From contig JARKPO010000053.1 of assembly GCA_029975215.1 (NCBI GenBank), forward strand, positions 20,748-84,747: a DNA stretch of 64,000 bases. Reading direction: 5' to 3'. The position numbers and the translations under genes are program-made. A model generated the notes under the pieces. That model did not search any database. It saw nothing but the letters and a program-made list of their open reading frames with translations, and was not told where the DNA came from. Below, piece by piece: positions 27,703 through 37,126 of this stretch. The stretch is from Levilinea sp. GTDB lineage: Bacteria > Chloroflexota > Anaerolineae > Anaerolineales > Anaerolineaceae. Every line of letters starts with the position of its first letter. Positions within the stretch are counted from its first letter, which is position 1.

Positions 27703-29946
27703 GTGAAAACGACCCTATCCTATTACCCGCCCACCGCCCCCCTAGCGGAACTGCCCCTGGGACGTTACTTACCACCCGTCCCAGCCGGACTGGCGTCCGG
27801 CTGGCTGCGTGAAAACCTGCCGCCGGGCACCTGGGTGCTCGACCCTCTGGGCGCATCCCCCAATTTTGCCCTGGAGGCCGCCGCGGCGGGGTATCGTGTT
27901 ATGGTGGTGTGCAATAACCCCGTGCTGGCCTTTCTGCTGGAAACCCTGGCCAGCGCGCCCACCCGCGCCGAATTCCAGAGCGTTCTGGCCGATCTGGCCT
28001 CCGCCCGCCGCGGGGATGGGCGCATGGAAGTCTACATCAACGCCCTTTACGCTTCGCAGTGCCCCCACTGCGGCCTATCCCTGCCCGCGCGCAGCTATCT
28101 GTGGAAGCGCGGCGAAACCCAACCTGCCGCTCGCCAGATCATCTGCCCACAATGCGGCGATCTGGGCGACCTGCCCCTATCGGAAATGGATCTGGCCACT
28201 CTGGCCGCCCTTGGCTCCGATTCCCTCCACCGCGCCCGCGCCGTGCAGCGCCTGAATCTGGAGGATTCCAATGCGCAGGAGGCCGCCCAAGAGGCCCTGC
28301 AGACCTATTTACCCCGCCCGCTGGTATCTCTCTTTTCTCTGATCAACAAAGCCGAAGGGCTGAACCTGCCCCCGCGCCGCCGCCAGCTGCTTCACGCCCT
28401 GCTGCTCAGCCTGTGCGACCAGGCCTCGGCCCTGTGGCCCGTGCCTGCCAGCCGATCTCGGCCTCGTCAAATCACCCTCCCGGCCCAATTTCGCGAAGTC
28501 AACCTGTGGGCTGCCCTTGAGGCTGCCCCAGATCTGTGGCCTGCTGCCGTCCCCGTGCCCTGCCTGCGCTGGCCAGAGCTGCCGCCTCCCTCTGGCGGCA
28601 TCACCCTCGTCCCCGCCCGTCTCAAGTCTGTCCTGCCCATCCCCATTGATTTTCAAGCTGCCGCCGCCGTGCTGCCGCGTCCAAACCAGGCTTTTTGGAC
28701 CTTTTCAGCCATCTGGGCGGGCTGGCTGTGGGGCGCTTCAGCCACCCAACCTTTGCGCACCTCCCTGGAGCGCCGCCGCTACGATTGGTCCTGGCACGCC
28801 GCCGCCCTGCACCGCACTTTTCAGGCCATGAGCACCCACCTGCCGCCCCAACTGCCCTTTTTTGCCCTGCTGCCCGATCTGGCTCCTGGTTTCCTCTCGG
28901 CCGCCTTCCTGGCCGCCGCCTCCAGCCGCCATACCTGCCTGGACCTGCGCCTGGAACCCGATGCCGATCTGGCCGCGGTCCTATGGTGCATGCCCGATGC
29001 GCCCGCCCCTGCGGCAGGCAGCAGCCCCGCCCCCACCCAGCTGCGCACCGTTGTGCAAACGGCTGTGCTGGCCCACCTGCGCGAACGCGCCGAGCCAGCC
29101 CCTTACATCGTGCTGCACGCCGCTGCCCTGCAAAAGCTCGAAAAAGAAGGGCTGCTGGCGGCTGCTGACCGTAAACAACTTACCAGCCGCCTGGCCGAGG
29201 TGCAAACCAGCCTGAGCGCTGTCTTTCAAATGGAAAACGGCCCTCTGCGCCGTCCGGACGCCGCCGTCCCCATCATCGAAGGCGGCCTATGGTGGTTGTC
29301 CGACCCGCCCACACCCGAAGTCGAACCGCTCAGCGACCAGATTGAACGCGAAGTCATCCGCGCCCTCAGCGGCGGCCAACCCTGGACGCTCTCAGCTCTG
29401 CGCGCCGCCCTGGCCTCGCGCTTTACGGGGCTGTTCTCCCCCTCAGATGAATGGTTAACCGCCTGTTTAGAATCCTATGCTGCTCCCGCCCCCCAGGCCC
29501 CCGAAACCTGGGTGATCAAAACCCAGGAAACCCCGCGCGAACGCCAGATCAGCCTGCGGCATGCCCGTCAACAGCTCACCCGCCTGGGGCAGCGACTGGG
29601 GTATCAGGTCAGCGGCTCCACGCCTGTCTTGTGGAGCGAGCACCAGCAAGCCGAATTCGCGTTTTACCCCTTCGCCTCCAGCATCCTCAGCCGCCACCTC
29701 TTCGCCCCGCCTGCCGCCCGCCACAATGTACTCCTCTTTCCCGCCAGCCGCGCACTGCTCATCCTGCGCAAGCTGGAGTTTAACCCCCACCTGGCTCAGG
29801 CCGCCGCGGGCTGGCACTTCCTCAAGCTGCGCCACCTGCGCCGCCTGGAGCAATCCCCAATCGTCACCCGCGAATCCTTCCCAGCCCTGCTGGATCAAGA
29901 TCCGCTGGGCTGGGAAGAGGCTGTGCAAATGTCGATGTTTGATTAG
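27703..29946 (+). CDS. Degenerate DNA methylase-like protein with zinc ribbon
   Basis: 747 aa. Residues about 45-83 (WVLDPLGASPNFALEAAAAG, then CNNPVLAFLLE) resemble the SAM-binding motif I of large adenine-specific methylases (DUF1156-like), which normally read DPFxGxG...DxNPVA. A zinc ribbon follows (CPHCG at 120, CPQCG at 148), then a YLPRPLVSLFSLINKAE segment like the PRQLLAL block of that family. Where the catalytic (D/N)PPY is expected, the sequence reads RPNQAFWTFSAIWAGWLWG. The protein therefore looks catalytically dead. The C-terminal 250 residues are unrecognised. The start is GTG. It stands alone with no restriction or BREX/Dnd genes nearby. Confidence 0.6.
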   Translation: MKTTLSYYPPTAPLAELPLGRYLPPVPAGLASGWLRENLPPGTWVLDPLGASPNFALEAAAAGYRVMVVCNNPVLAFLLETLASAPTRAEFQSVLADLASARRGDGRMEVYINALYASQCPHCGLSLPARSYLWKRGETQPAARQIICPQCGDLGDLPLSEMDLATLAALGSDSLHRARAVQRLNLEDSNAQEAAQEALQTYLPRPLVSLFSLINKAEGLNLPPRRRQLLHALLLSLCDQASALWPVPASRSRPRQITLPAQFREVNLWAALEAAPDLWPAAVPVPCLRWPELPPPSGGITLVPARLKSVLPIPIDFQAAAAVLPRPNQAFWTFSAIWAGWLWGASATQPLRTSLERRRYDWSWHAAALHRTFQAMSTHLPPQLPFFALLPDLAPGFLSAAFLAAASSRHTCLDLRLEPDADLAAVLWCMPDAPAPAAGSSPAPTQLRTVVQTAVLAHLRERAEPAPYIVLHAAALQKLEKEGLLAAADRKQLTSRLAEVQTSLSAVFQMENGPLRRPDAAVPIIEGGLWWLSDPPTPEVEPLSDQIEREVIRALSGGQPWTLSALRAALASRFTGLFSPSDEWLTACLESYAAPAPQAPETWVIKTQETPRERQISLRHARQQLTRLGQRLGYQVSGSTPVLWSEHQQAEFAFYPFASSILSRHLFAPPAARHNVLLFPASRALLILRKLEFNPHLAQAAAGWHFLKLRHLRRLEQSPIVTRESFPALLDQDPLGWEEAVQMSMFD

Positions 29947-29953
29947 CGTTTTT

Positions 29954-30598
29954 TTACTTTTTCTGTCCGTAGGTCTTAAATTTCTCAACCACTACGGCCA
30001 TCTCTTCATCCGAAAGGATCACCGGGTTGCCAATGCAGCGCGCCTGGTAATAAATACGCGCCACCAGCTCAATCTCTTCCGCTGCGGCAAAGGCCGTGGC
30101 CAGGTTCGGGCCCACCGTCACCAGCCCGTGGTTGGCCATCAAACAGGCGTTGTACTGCCCAATCGCCGCCACAATGTGGTCGGCCAGCGCCTGTGTGCCA
30201 AAGGTAGCGTAGGGGGCCAGAGGCACCTTGTTTCCTGAAAACCCCACCAGATAATGCACAGCGGGCAGTTCCCAATTTAAGCACGCGATGGTGGTGGCGT
30301 ACACGGAATGGGTGTGCACCACCGCGTTGACCTCTGGGCGAGCCTGCAGCAATCCCAGGTGAAAATTCACCTCGCTGGAGGGCTTCTTGTCCCCTTCCAC
30401 AATGCGCCCCTCCGGCGTCATCACCACCACATCTTGCGGCTGCATCTCATAGTAATCCACTCCCGAAGGTTTAATTGCGATCAAGTTGGCTTCGCGGTTG
30501 ATCACGCTCAAATTCCCCCCCGACCCGGTGGTCAATTGGGAGGTGATCAGCTTGCGGCCAAAGGTCACAATCGCTTCTCGTTCTTGTTCTAAAAGCAT
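29954..30598 (-). CDS. Class II aldolase/adducin family protein
   Basis: 214-aa zinc-dependent aldolase of the L-fuculose-phosphate/L-ribulose-phosphate family. The phosphate and zinc-site elements are TTGSGGNLSVI, IKPSGVDY, KKPSSEVNFHLGL, VVHTHSVYAT (HxH zinc ligands) and MANHGLVTVG (third His). Family members cleave sugar phosphates to dihydroxyacetone phosphate and an aldehyde, or epimerise pentulose phosphates. No sugar kinase or isomerase is adjacent, so the substrate is open. I chose the ATG at 30598, with AAGGAG seven bases upstream, over the track start at 30625. Convergent with the methylase-like gene; only 7 bp separate them. Confidence 0.88.
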   Translation of the reverse strand: MLLEQEREAIVTFGRKLITSQLTTGSGGNLSVINREANLIAIKPSGVDYYEMQPQDVVVMTPEGRIVEGDKKPSSEVNFHLGLLQARPEVNAVVHTHSVYATTIACLNWELPAVHYLVGFSGNKVPLAPYATFGTQALADHIVAAIGQYNACLMANHGLVTVGPNLATAFAAAEEIELVARIYYQARCIGNPVILSDEEMAVVVEKFKTYGQKK

Positions 30599-30733
30599 CC
30601 TCATTCTCCTTCTGGTATCAACCACTCCTGTTTCGGGCGCCGGTCAGACCCTTCCCCGCATCGGGGCAGTCAAAACGGGCTGCGCCGCGCACAGGGCTGC
30701 CCAGCCCGCTGAAATCTGCCGAAGGTATCACCC

Positions 30734-33700
30734 TCAGGGTGTGGGCGTCTCGCTGGGTGTGGGCGTCTGCGACGGCTGCGGCGTAGCGGTAACCGTGGCG
30801 GTAGCGGTCGGCGTCGGTGTCAAAGTCGGCTCGTCCGTGGCCGTGCGCGTCACCGTCACCGTGGGGGTGATGGAAGGAACCTGCATATTGATGTGAATCC
30901 GCCGTTCCGCGTAGGTCCCTGTCGTACTTTCCATGTAAATGCGCAGCGTCACCCGCCCCGTGGGCGGCTTACGCAGCGCCCAGGTATAAATCCGCTCCGG
31001 TTGCTTGTACTGGTTCTTCACCCCTTCCACCAACACCCGCCATTCCTTGGGGTCGTCCCCAGCACCCCATTCCAGGCGAAATTGCTTAAAGTTCGCGCTG
31101 GCATACACCACCGCGTAAATATCCAGCGGCCCGCTGGTGATGGTCTGTCCGTCATTGAGACCCGCAAACAGGATGGTTGGCCGCGGATCGCCCTCCTTAC
31201 ATTCGCGTTTGGGCGTAAAAATCACCGGGTCTTCAAAACCCTTCTCCTGCGCCCAGGCCCGCCCCGCGTCTGTCTCGCGCAGCCACTTGATCGCCCACGG
31301 GTCGGTCACATTCATGGTGAACTTCTCATCGGTGTAGTCCGCGCAGAACGGCGATTCACGCAGCTCTGTCCAGGTGTCAATTTTGGTGCGCTTCCATAGA
31401 TCTTCTTCCTTGGGCAGCGGCGGCTGATCCATAGCGAACAGTTCGTTGCGCTGTGACGGGCACCATTCTGAAGGCTCAGCCCCCGAAACCGAACAGATCA
31501 CCCGCTCCACCACCCCCTGAGGCCGCGAAAAGCGTGTCGGGTTGCCGTTGGCCCAGCGCTGAATGCCAAACTGCATAAATTCTGACCAAATGGGGGCAGC
31601 CCCCGTCAGACCGGTGGTGTTTTCCATCGGTGTATAATCTGCGTTGCCCACCCACACCCCCACCACCAGGTCGGGCGTGTACCCAATTGTCCAGTTGTCG
31701 CGGAAATCGTTGGTGGTTCCAGTTTTCACCGCCACTTCAAAAGGCAGGTTCAGCACAGAATTGGCCCCGAACATGGGCGTGCGCGCCTCATTATCCGAAA
31801 GGATCGAGCTGATCAGATACGCATGCTCCGGCCGCAGCACTTGTTCCCCCTGCGGCGGGCGGTATTCATACACCACATTGCCCTGATAATCCAAAATCTT
31901 GGTGATGGCCACCGGCGGGACGCGCAGGCCGGCGTTGGCAATCGTGCCAAAAGCCGAGGTCAATTCCAACAGGCTCACATCCCCACCGCCCAGGGTCAGC
32001 GCCAGGCCGTAATCATTGCGCGTCAGGGTGGTGATCCCCAACCGCTGAGCAAAATTGATAAAGCCGTCTGGGTTGGGTGTTTTGGGGTCATCGTACACAC
32101 TCACAAAGTTCAGCGTCTTCACCGCTGGAACGTTGTAGCTGTTGGCCAACGCCGAGCGCACCGTCACCGGCCCGTGAAAACGCCCGTCGTAATTCACCGG
32201 TTTATACACCGGCGCCGGGTCATCCTCACGTCCCGAAGGCGGAAATTCGCTTTCCACGTCCCAGATCAAAGTCGCTGGGGTCCAGCCCTTTTCAAAGGCA
32301 GCCAGGTAGGTCAGCGGCTTAATGGAAGACCCTGGCTGGCGCGGGCTGATGGCCATGTTGACCTGCCCGGAGATGGCTTCATTATAAAAATCTGCCGAGC
32401 CGACCATCGTTAGGATTTCCCCCGTAGCCGGGTCTATCGCCACCAACGCGCCGTCTGTGGTGCGCCGATCTGCCAGGGCCAGCACCTGTTCCTTCACCAT
32501 CCGCTCGGCTTCTTTCTGCATCTCTGGGTCCAGGGTGGTGTACACCGTGAAGCCAGAGCGGTAAATTTGCTGCGAGTCGTACTGCTCTTCCAGAAGGCCG
32601 CGCACATAGGTCACCCAATGCGGAAAACGCATCATCTGCCGCTGCGGCTTAAAATCATAGGCGTCCATCTCGCGCGCCGCCTGGGTGGCCGCTGCTGCAT
32701 CCACGCACACCGGCTGGACGCTGTTGGACACATCAATGCAGTTCTTTTCCAGGCTCAGCTGGTACATGAGCCCCAGCACCTGCTTGTTGCGCCGCAGGGT
32801 TTGATCGCGGTTGGTATAAATATCGTACACGGACGGCGCCTGAGGCAGCCCTGCCAGGAAGGCCGACTGAGAAAGGGTCAAATTGGCCGCTTGCGTGCCA
32901 AAATAGGTCTCAGCCGCAGCCTGAATACCGTAGGCCATATTGCCGTAGAAGTTTTCATTTAAGTATAGTTCCAGGATCTCATCTTTGGAATACAGACGGG
33001 TGATTTCAGCCGCCAGCACGATCTCGCGCGTCTTGCGTTCCACCGTGCGCTCGTACCGCTCGGATGGATCCATCAGCAGGGTGCGCGCCAGCTGCTGGGT
33101 GATGGTGGAAGCCCCCGAAACCACCTCACCGGTGGTGTAGTTCTGCCAAAAGGCGCGCAAAATCCCCACCGGGTCAAAGCCAGGGTGGTTGTAAAATTCC
33201 TTGTCCTCAGTGGCCAGGGTAGCCGCCACCAGGTACGGTGAAATCTTCTCCAGCGGCACATACGTGCGCCGCCCCGCGTTGGGATCGAGAATTTCATAGA
33301 GCACATCCCCGTTGCGGTCCAAAATGCGCGTGGTTTCAAACTGCGAAGCCCGCTCGCGCAGCGTTTTCACATCCGGCAGTGTGGCGCGAATGGAGAAATA
33401 GCGCACCACCACGATGGACAGCAGGCCAATCACCACTAAAACGCCCACAAACAAACTGCCCACCAATACCTTACCCAAACAGCCCAAAGTTTTTTGCCAG
33501 GAACCGCCGCCAGAAGAAGGCCGTTTGCGCGGCGGGCGGGGAGGCTGGGCTGGAGGACGCTGAGCAGGCGGACCGTAGCTGGGGCGCTGCGGCGGGTAAC
33601 TGGGCGGCGGCGTGTAGCTGGGTTGAACCGGCTGGGTCGGCCGAGGCGGCGGGGGGTAACTGGGCGGCTGCGCCCCATAGGCCGTTGGGCTGACCTGGGT

Positions 33701-34180
33701 GGCGTAAGGATCCACCTCATTCACCCGCCGCGGCAGCACACCAGGGCCGTTGCGGGGTGGGGCGGGCGGAGTCACCTGCGCATTTGGGGGGGTAGCCCCT
33801 AGCGGGCGGACCGGTGCGGCCACCGTGGCCGCAGCGTTGGTCGGGGGAGCCGTGGGCGGCTCCGAACTGGCGGGCTGAACCGGACCGGCCTGGGTCTTCA
33901 GTTCCGCGTACCACCCGCCGGTGGCGTCCGGCGTGCCAGTAGGGTGATGATCCAGCGCCTGGGCCTGGGTCTGGAACTCAGCGTACCAACCCACGGTGGC
34001 GTCCGTCTCACCAGTGGGATGCCGCGACAGATGCTCCAGGGCTTCTTCTGCGTTCTCCGCTTCGGAAAGCAGGCGACGCAGCCGTTCACCCGGGCGGTTG
34101 GGCTGGGTATCGCCAATGGCCGGGGAGGGCTTCTTCGGTTCTTCACCAGCGTTTTTTGGGTCGGTCGAGTTCTCGTTCAT
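30734..34180 (-). CDS. Class A penicillin-binding protein (PBP1A-like)
   Basis: 1148-aa bifunctional peptidoglycan glycosyltransferase/transpeptidase. Residues 1-235 are cytoplasmic: two copies of HPTGxxDATxGWYAE (54-68, 79-93) and a Pro/Tyr-rich stretch. One transmembrane helix lies at about 240-263. The GT51 domain shows ATEDKEFYNHPGFDP and GASTITQQLARTLL. The transpeptidase shows PRQPGSSIKPLTYL (SxxK), LANSYNVPA (SxN) and VAVKTGTTNDFRDNW (KTG). After it come a beta-sandwich-like segment and a Thr/Pro tail. The track start at 34342 is likely too early; MNENSTDPKN at 34180 is preferred, although MRRRTE at 34204 is possible. Divergent from the GH63-like gene. Confidence 0.93.
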   Translation of the reverse strand: MNENSTDPKNAGEEPKKPSPAIGDTQPNRPGERLRRLLSEAENAEEALEHLSRHPTGETDATVGWYAEFQTQAQALDHHPTGTPDATGGWYAELKTQAGPVQPASSEPPTAPPTNAAATVAAPVRPLGATPPNAQVTPPAPPRNGPGVLPRRVNEVDPYATQVSPTAYGAQPPSYPPPPRPTQPVQPSYTPPPSYPPQRPSYGPPAQRPPAQPPRPPRKRPSSGGGSWQKTLGCLGKVLVGSLFVGVLVVIGLLSIVVVRYFSIRATLPDVKTLRERASQFETTRILDRNGDVLYEILDPNAGRRTYVPLEKISPYLVAATLATEDKEFYNHPGFDPVGILRAFWQNYTTGEVVSGASTITQQLARTLLMDPSERYERTVERKTREIVLAAEITRLYSKDEILELYLNENFYGNMAYGIQAAAETYFGTQAANLTLSQSAFLAGLPQAPSVYDIYTNRDQTLRRNKQVLGLMYQLSLEKNCIDVSNSVQPVCVDAAAATQAAREMDAYDFKPQRQMMRFPHWVTYVRGLLEEQYDSQQIYRSGFTVYTTLDPEMQKEAERMVKEQVLALADRRTTDGALVAIDPATGEILTMVGSADFYNEAISGQVNMAISPRQPGSSIKPLTYLAAFEKGWTPATLIWDVESEFPPSGREDDPAPVYKPVNYDGRFHGPVTVRSALANSYNVPAVKTLNFVSVYDDPKTPNPDGFINFAQRLGITTLTRNDYGLALTLGGGDVSLLELTSAFGTIANAGLRVPPVAITKILDYQGNVVYEYRPPQGEQVLRPEHAYLISSILSDNEARTPMFGANSVLNLPFEVAVKTGTTNDFRDNWTIGYTPDLVVGVWVGNADYTPMENTTGLTGAAPIWSEFMQFGIQRWANGNPTRFSRPQGVVERVICSVSGAEPSEWCPSQRNELFAMDQPPLPKEEDLWKRTKIDTWTELRESPFCADYTDEKFTMNVTDPWAIKWLRETDAGRAWAQEKGFEDPVIFTPKRECKEGDPRPTILFAGLNDGQTITSGPLDIYAVVYASANFKQFRLEWGAGDDPKEWRVLVEGVKNQYKQPERIYTWALRKPPTGRVTLRIYMESTTGTYAERRIHINMQVPSITPTVTVTRTATDEPTLTPTPTATATVTATPQPSQTPTPSETPTP
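33887..34021 (-). repeat. Tandem 25-residue repeat in the PBP1A cytoplasmic tail
   Basis: Two copies at 25-residue spacing encode HPTGETDATVGWYAEFQTQA and HPTGTPDATGGWYAELKTQA. The DATxGW threonine sits in an acidic, accessible context. Confidence 0.8.
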
Positions 34181-34350
34181 AAGCGTCTCAGTTCTTCTCC
34201 TCATCACCAGCCGCGCACAAGCGCAGGGTGTCCGTTCTTTTAACGATACAGGAGCAAGCTTCGTTCCCGTTTCCTCGATTCTAGCACAAACCCCCCGCTC
34301 CCGCTTCAATTCAGTTCTCCGCTGCTTACCGCCTTTTTTCACTTGCGCTG

Positions 34351-34356
34351 TACAAT
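34351..34356 (+). promoter_or_regulatory. Probable -10 box of the GH63-like gene
   Basis: TACAAT ends nine bases before the ATG at 34366. There is no Shine-Dalgarno sequence, so the mRNA would be nearly leaderless. The -35 is unclear. Confidence 0.4.
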
Positions 34357-34365
34357 AATACTGTT

Positions 34366-36786
34366 ATGCTTCCGCTGGACCTCCCGTTAACACCTCCCCT
34401 TGCCGTGCCTTTGGCCGCCGACCAGCGTCTGAGCCATGCCGAGTATCCCAACGATATTGTCTGGGAGCTGAACGCTGCGGGCCACCCCCCAGCCCTCAGC
34501 CTGCACACCAGCTTCGGCCTGCGTGCCCATTGGATGCGCCTCTTCCCACGCTTTATCACCCCTGCTGCTGCCGTGCAGGACCCGCAGTCCTTCACAGTTC
34601 CGCCGCGCCTCACCTTTCTATCTCCGGCCTTTGTGCGCCTGGCCTTCGCGCCCCTGCCCTCCATCGAAACCGTGTTTGAAATCCGCGTGCCTGGCTCGCA
34701 AGTCTTGGCGGGGCGCTTCACCTTTAGGAACCCTTCCGTCCTACCCCAACGCTTCACTCTGGAATGGTGCGCCGTGCTCAGCCCGCTCCCCGGCGGCCAA
34801 AGCATGGCCTTTCTGCCTCTCCTGCTCTCCCCCGTTCTGCAAGGCCGCTCCGCCAATCTGGCGCCGGTGTGCTTCCTGGCGGGCGGAGCCGCCGCCAGCC
34901 AGGGGCCTTACCCCGGCCTATCCCTCAGCATAGATCTGCCCCCCGGAGTCGAACACAGCTGCGTCTGGGCGTTGGCCGCCCTGGCCGACCCGCAAGCGTC
35001 TTTCGAAGCCGCCCGCGCCGCCGGCAGCCTTTGGGAGGCCGAAACCGCCCGCGCTGAGCTGCTCCACTCTGCCCAAACCGTCTCCATCCGTACCGGCAAT
35101 CCCGATTGGGACGCCGCCCTGGCTCTCAGCCAACAGATCGCCCCCGCCCTGTTCTTCCCCGCCTCGTCCCGCCTGCCCCATCCCTCCGCTGTGCTCAGCC
35201 GCCGCCCCGACCAGGGCCATTCCTTGCGCGGCGACGGCAGCGACTACGACCACCAGTGGAACGGACAGCCCAGCCTGGATTCGGCCTACCTGGCCGCCCT
35301 GCTGGGCCCTGGCGGGGTGGATTTGGCCCGCGGCCTCCTCCTCAATTTCCTCGCCGTGCAGCAGGAGGACGGCTTTATTGATTGGAAACCCGGCCTGGCC
35401 GGGCAGCGCTCACGCCATTTGTCGCAGCCCCTGCTCTCCGTCCTGGCCCTGGAACTGCACCGCCAGCAGCCCGACCTGGCCTGGCTGGAGCCGCTGTACC
35501 CTAAGCTGCGCCGCTTTTTCCTACGCTGGTTTGCCCCCGACCGCGACCGCGATCAGGACGGTTGGCCGGAGTGGGATCATCCCCTGCAAACTGGCCTGGA
35601 AGATTCGCCCCTCTACGACCGCTGGAACCCTCACGCCCAGGGCGTGCCCCCTGCTCGCCTGGAATGTCCCTCTCTGGCTGCCATGTTGTACCGCGAAGGC
35701 CAATCTCTCGACCGGATTGCCGCCTTGCTGGGGTATGCAGAGGATCAGGCCGCCCTTCAACCGCGCCTGAACACCCTGCGGCAGGCGGTGGAATCCACCT
35801 GGGATGCCAAAGCCCGCACCTACCGCTACCGCGACGCCCTCACCCACACCACCCGCCCCGTACGGCTGCTGTTCACCTTTCAGGGCAGCGGTCTCCACCG
35901 TCTGCGCAAGTCTTTCAAGCAGCCTACCCGCCTGCATCTGCACCTTTACACCCCCCAAGAGATCACCCAGCCGGTGCTGCTGACCCTGGAAGGTGAAGGT
36001 GAAGACGGCCCGCTCAGCGAACAGATCAGTTCGGTGCAGTTTATCTGGAACCACGGTCACGCCCGCTGGACCTCAGAAAAAGTCTATAAAAAACTGCATA
36101 CCCTGACGGTCAAAAACATCTCCCCTCAAACCACCGGCCGCCTGGAAGCCCCCGACACGTTACAGGACGATCTCAGCCTGCTGCTGCCCCTGTGGGCGGG
36201 CATCCCCTCGCCGCACCGCGCCCGCGAATTGGTGGAATCCACCCTTATCCCGCGGTACCTGCAGCCCTTTGGCCTGGTGTTGGCCCCCCCAGACCGCTGT
36301 CCGCCAGCGCCCAGCCGTGCCTGTGGGGTGTCACCCCTGTGGAACGCCCTCATCGTGGACGGTCTGCTCCAATATGGTTATGATGATCTGGCCGCAGAAA
36401 TTCTCACCCGCCTGATGAACGGCATTTCCGCCGCCTTACGCGCGGGCGGCACCTTCCGCGAGATTTACCCCGCGGCCCCTGGCCAGCCCTGCCTGGGTGA
36501 AATGAACCCCCTGCGCGGCCTTCCCCCCGTTCACCTCTTCCTGCGCCTGGCGGGCGTTCACCAATTTATCAAAAACGGGGTAATTGTGCACGGTTTTAAT
36601 CGATTTTTTGCTCCAGTTACGGTAAAATATCATCAAACATTGATATCCTGTCAATCCAGGGAAACTGTGGTTCGTTTTGCCACTGGTGAATCCATCACCA
36701 TCCAAGACCCTGGCTCACACCGTGTCCAACTGGATGATGAAGAACAGCAGTCTCCCAATCTTGAAGAAAGGAGGAACTTGCCCTGA
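34366..36786 (+). CDS. GH63-like six-hairpin glycosidase
   Basis: 806 aa. The C-terminal two-thirds have the (alpha/alpha)6 barrel look of GH63/mannosylglycerate hydrolase or amylo-alpha-1,6-glucosidase-like enzymes. Seen are LRGDGSDYDHQWNGQPSLDSAYL, a substrate loop RDQDGWPEWDHPLQTGLEDSPLYDRW (the TGLDNSP-type block with the likely catalytic acid), and FREIYPAAPGQPCLGEMNPL near the end with a candidate catalytic Glu. The N-terminal 230 residues form a beta-rich domain. No signal peptide is seen, so it may be cytoplasmic and act on storage glycans or compatible-solute glycosides. It overlaps the c-di-AMP receptor gene by 1 bp, suggesting an operon. Confidence 0.72.
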   Translation: MLPLDLPLTPPLAVPLAADQRLSHAEYPNDIVWELNAAGHPPALSLHTSFGLRAHWMRLFPRFITPAAAVQDPQSFTVPPRLTFLSPAFVRLAFAPLPSIETVFEIRVPGSQVLAGRFTFRNPSVLPQRFTLEWCAVLSPLPGGQSMAFLPLLLSPVLQGRSANLAPVCFLAGGAAASQGPYPGLSLSIDLPPGVEHSCVWALAALADPQASFEAARAAGSLWEAETARAELLHSAQTVSIRTGNPDWDAALALSQQIAPALFFPASSRLPHPSAVLSRRPDQGHSLRGDGSDYDHQWNGQPSLDSAYLAALLGPGGVDLARGLLLNFLAVQQEDGFIDWKPGLAGQRSRHLSQPLLSVLALELHRQQPDLAWLEPLYPKLRRFFLRWFAPDRDRDQDGWPEWDHPLQTGLEDSPLYDRWNPHAQGVPPARLECPSLAAMLYREGQSLDRIAALLGYAEDQAALQPRLNTLRQAVESTWDAKARTYRYRDALTHTTRPVRLLFTFQGSGLHRLRKSFKQPTRLHLHLYTPQEITQPVLLTLEGEGEDGPLSEQISSVQFIWNHGHARWTSEKVYKKLHTLTVKNISPQTTGRLEAPDTLQDDLSLLLPLWAGIPSPHRARELVESTLIPRYLQPFGLVLAPPDRCPPAPSRACGVSPLWNALIVDGLLQYGYDDLAAEILTRLMNGISAALRAGGTFREIYPAAPGQPCLGEMNPLRGLPPVHLFLRLAGVHQFIKNGVIVHGFNRFFAPVTVKYHQTLISCQSRETVVRFATGESITIQDPGSHRVQLDDEEQQSPNLEERRNLP

Positions 36787-37124
36787 TGTACACGAAGGAT
36801 CCTCACTTAATGCTCATCGCCGTGGTTCAGGCCCAGGATATTGAAAACGCGCACAACAGCCTGGAACAAGCAGGCTTGGTCGCCGAACGTCTCCCTAGTG
36901 TCGGTGGTTTTTTAGGCCGCCGCAATGCTACCCTTCTAATTGTTCTCCCCAAAGATCGCCAACAAGAAGCCGTGGATATTCTCTCCAGCACCTGCCGCCA
37001 GCGGGTGGAGTATATCGCCGTGCCGTTGGAAAGCGCCCCCCTGCCCCTGCCCACCCCTACCCCCATCACCATCGGCGGGGCCACGATTTTTGGTTTGGAT
37101 ATCGAACATTTTGAGGAGTTCTAG
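36786..37124 (+). CDS. PII-like cyclic-di-AMP receptor (DarA/PstA type), copy 1
   Basis: 112-aa protein of the c-di-AMP receptor family (PII-like fold, formerly DUF970). Features are the N-terminal strand LMLIAVVQAQDIENAHNSL, the conserved VGGFLGRRNATLLIVL with the glycine turn that lines the nucleotide pocket, and the closing strand after RQRVEYIAVPL. A Pro/Thr-rich T-loop-like region LPLPTPTPITIGG is present near the C-terminus. Such proteins bind c-di-AMP as trimers and signal osmotic or wall status; their outputs are mostly unknown. It overlaps the GH63-like stop by one base and is followed two bases later by a second homologue. Confidence 0.85.
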   Translation: MYTKDPHLMLIAVVQAQDIENAHNSLEQAGLVAERLPSVGGFLGRRNATLLIVLPKDRQQEAVDILSSTCRQRVEYIAVPLESAPLPLPTPTPITIGGATIFGLDIEHFEEF

Positions 37125-37126
37125 CC

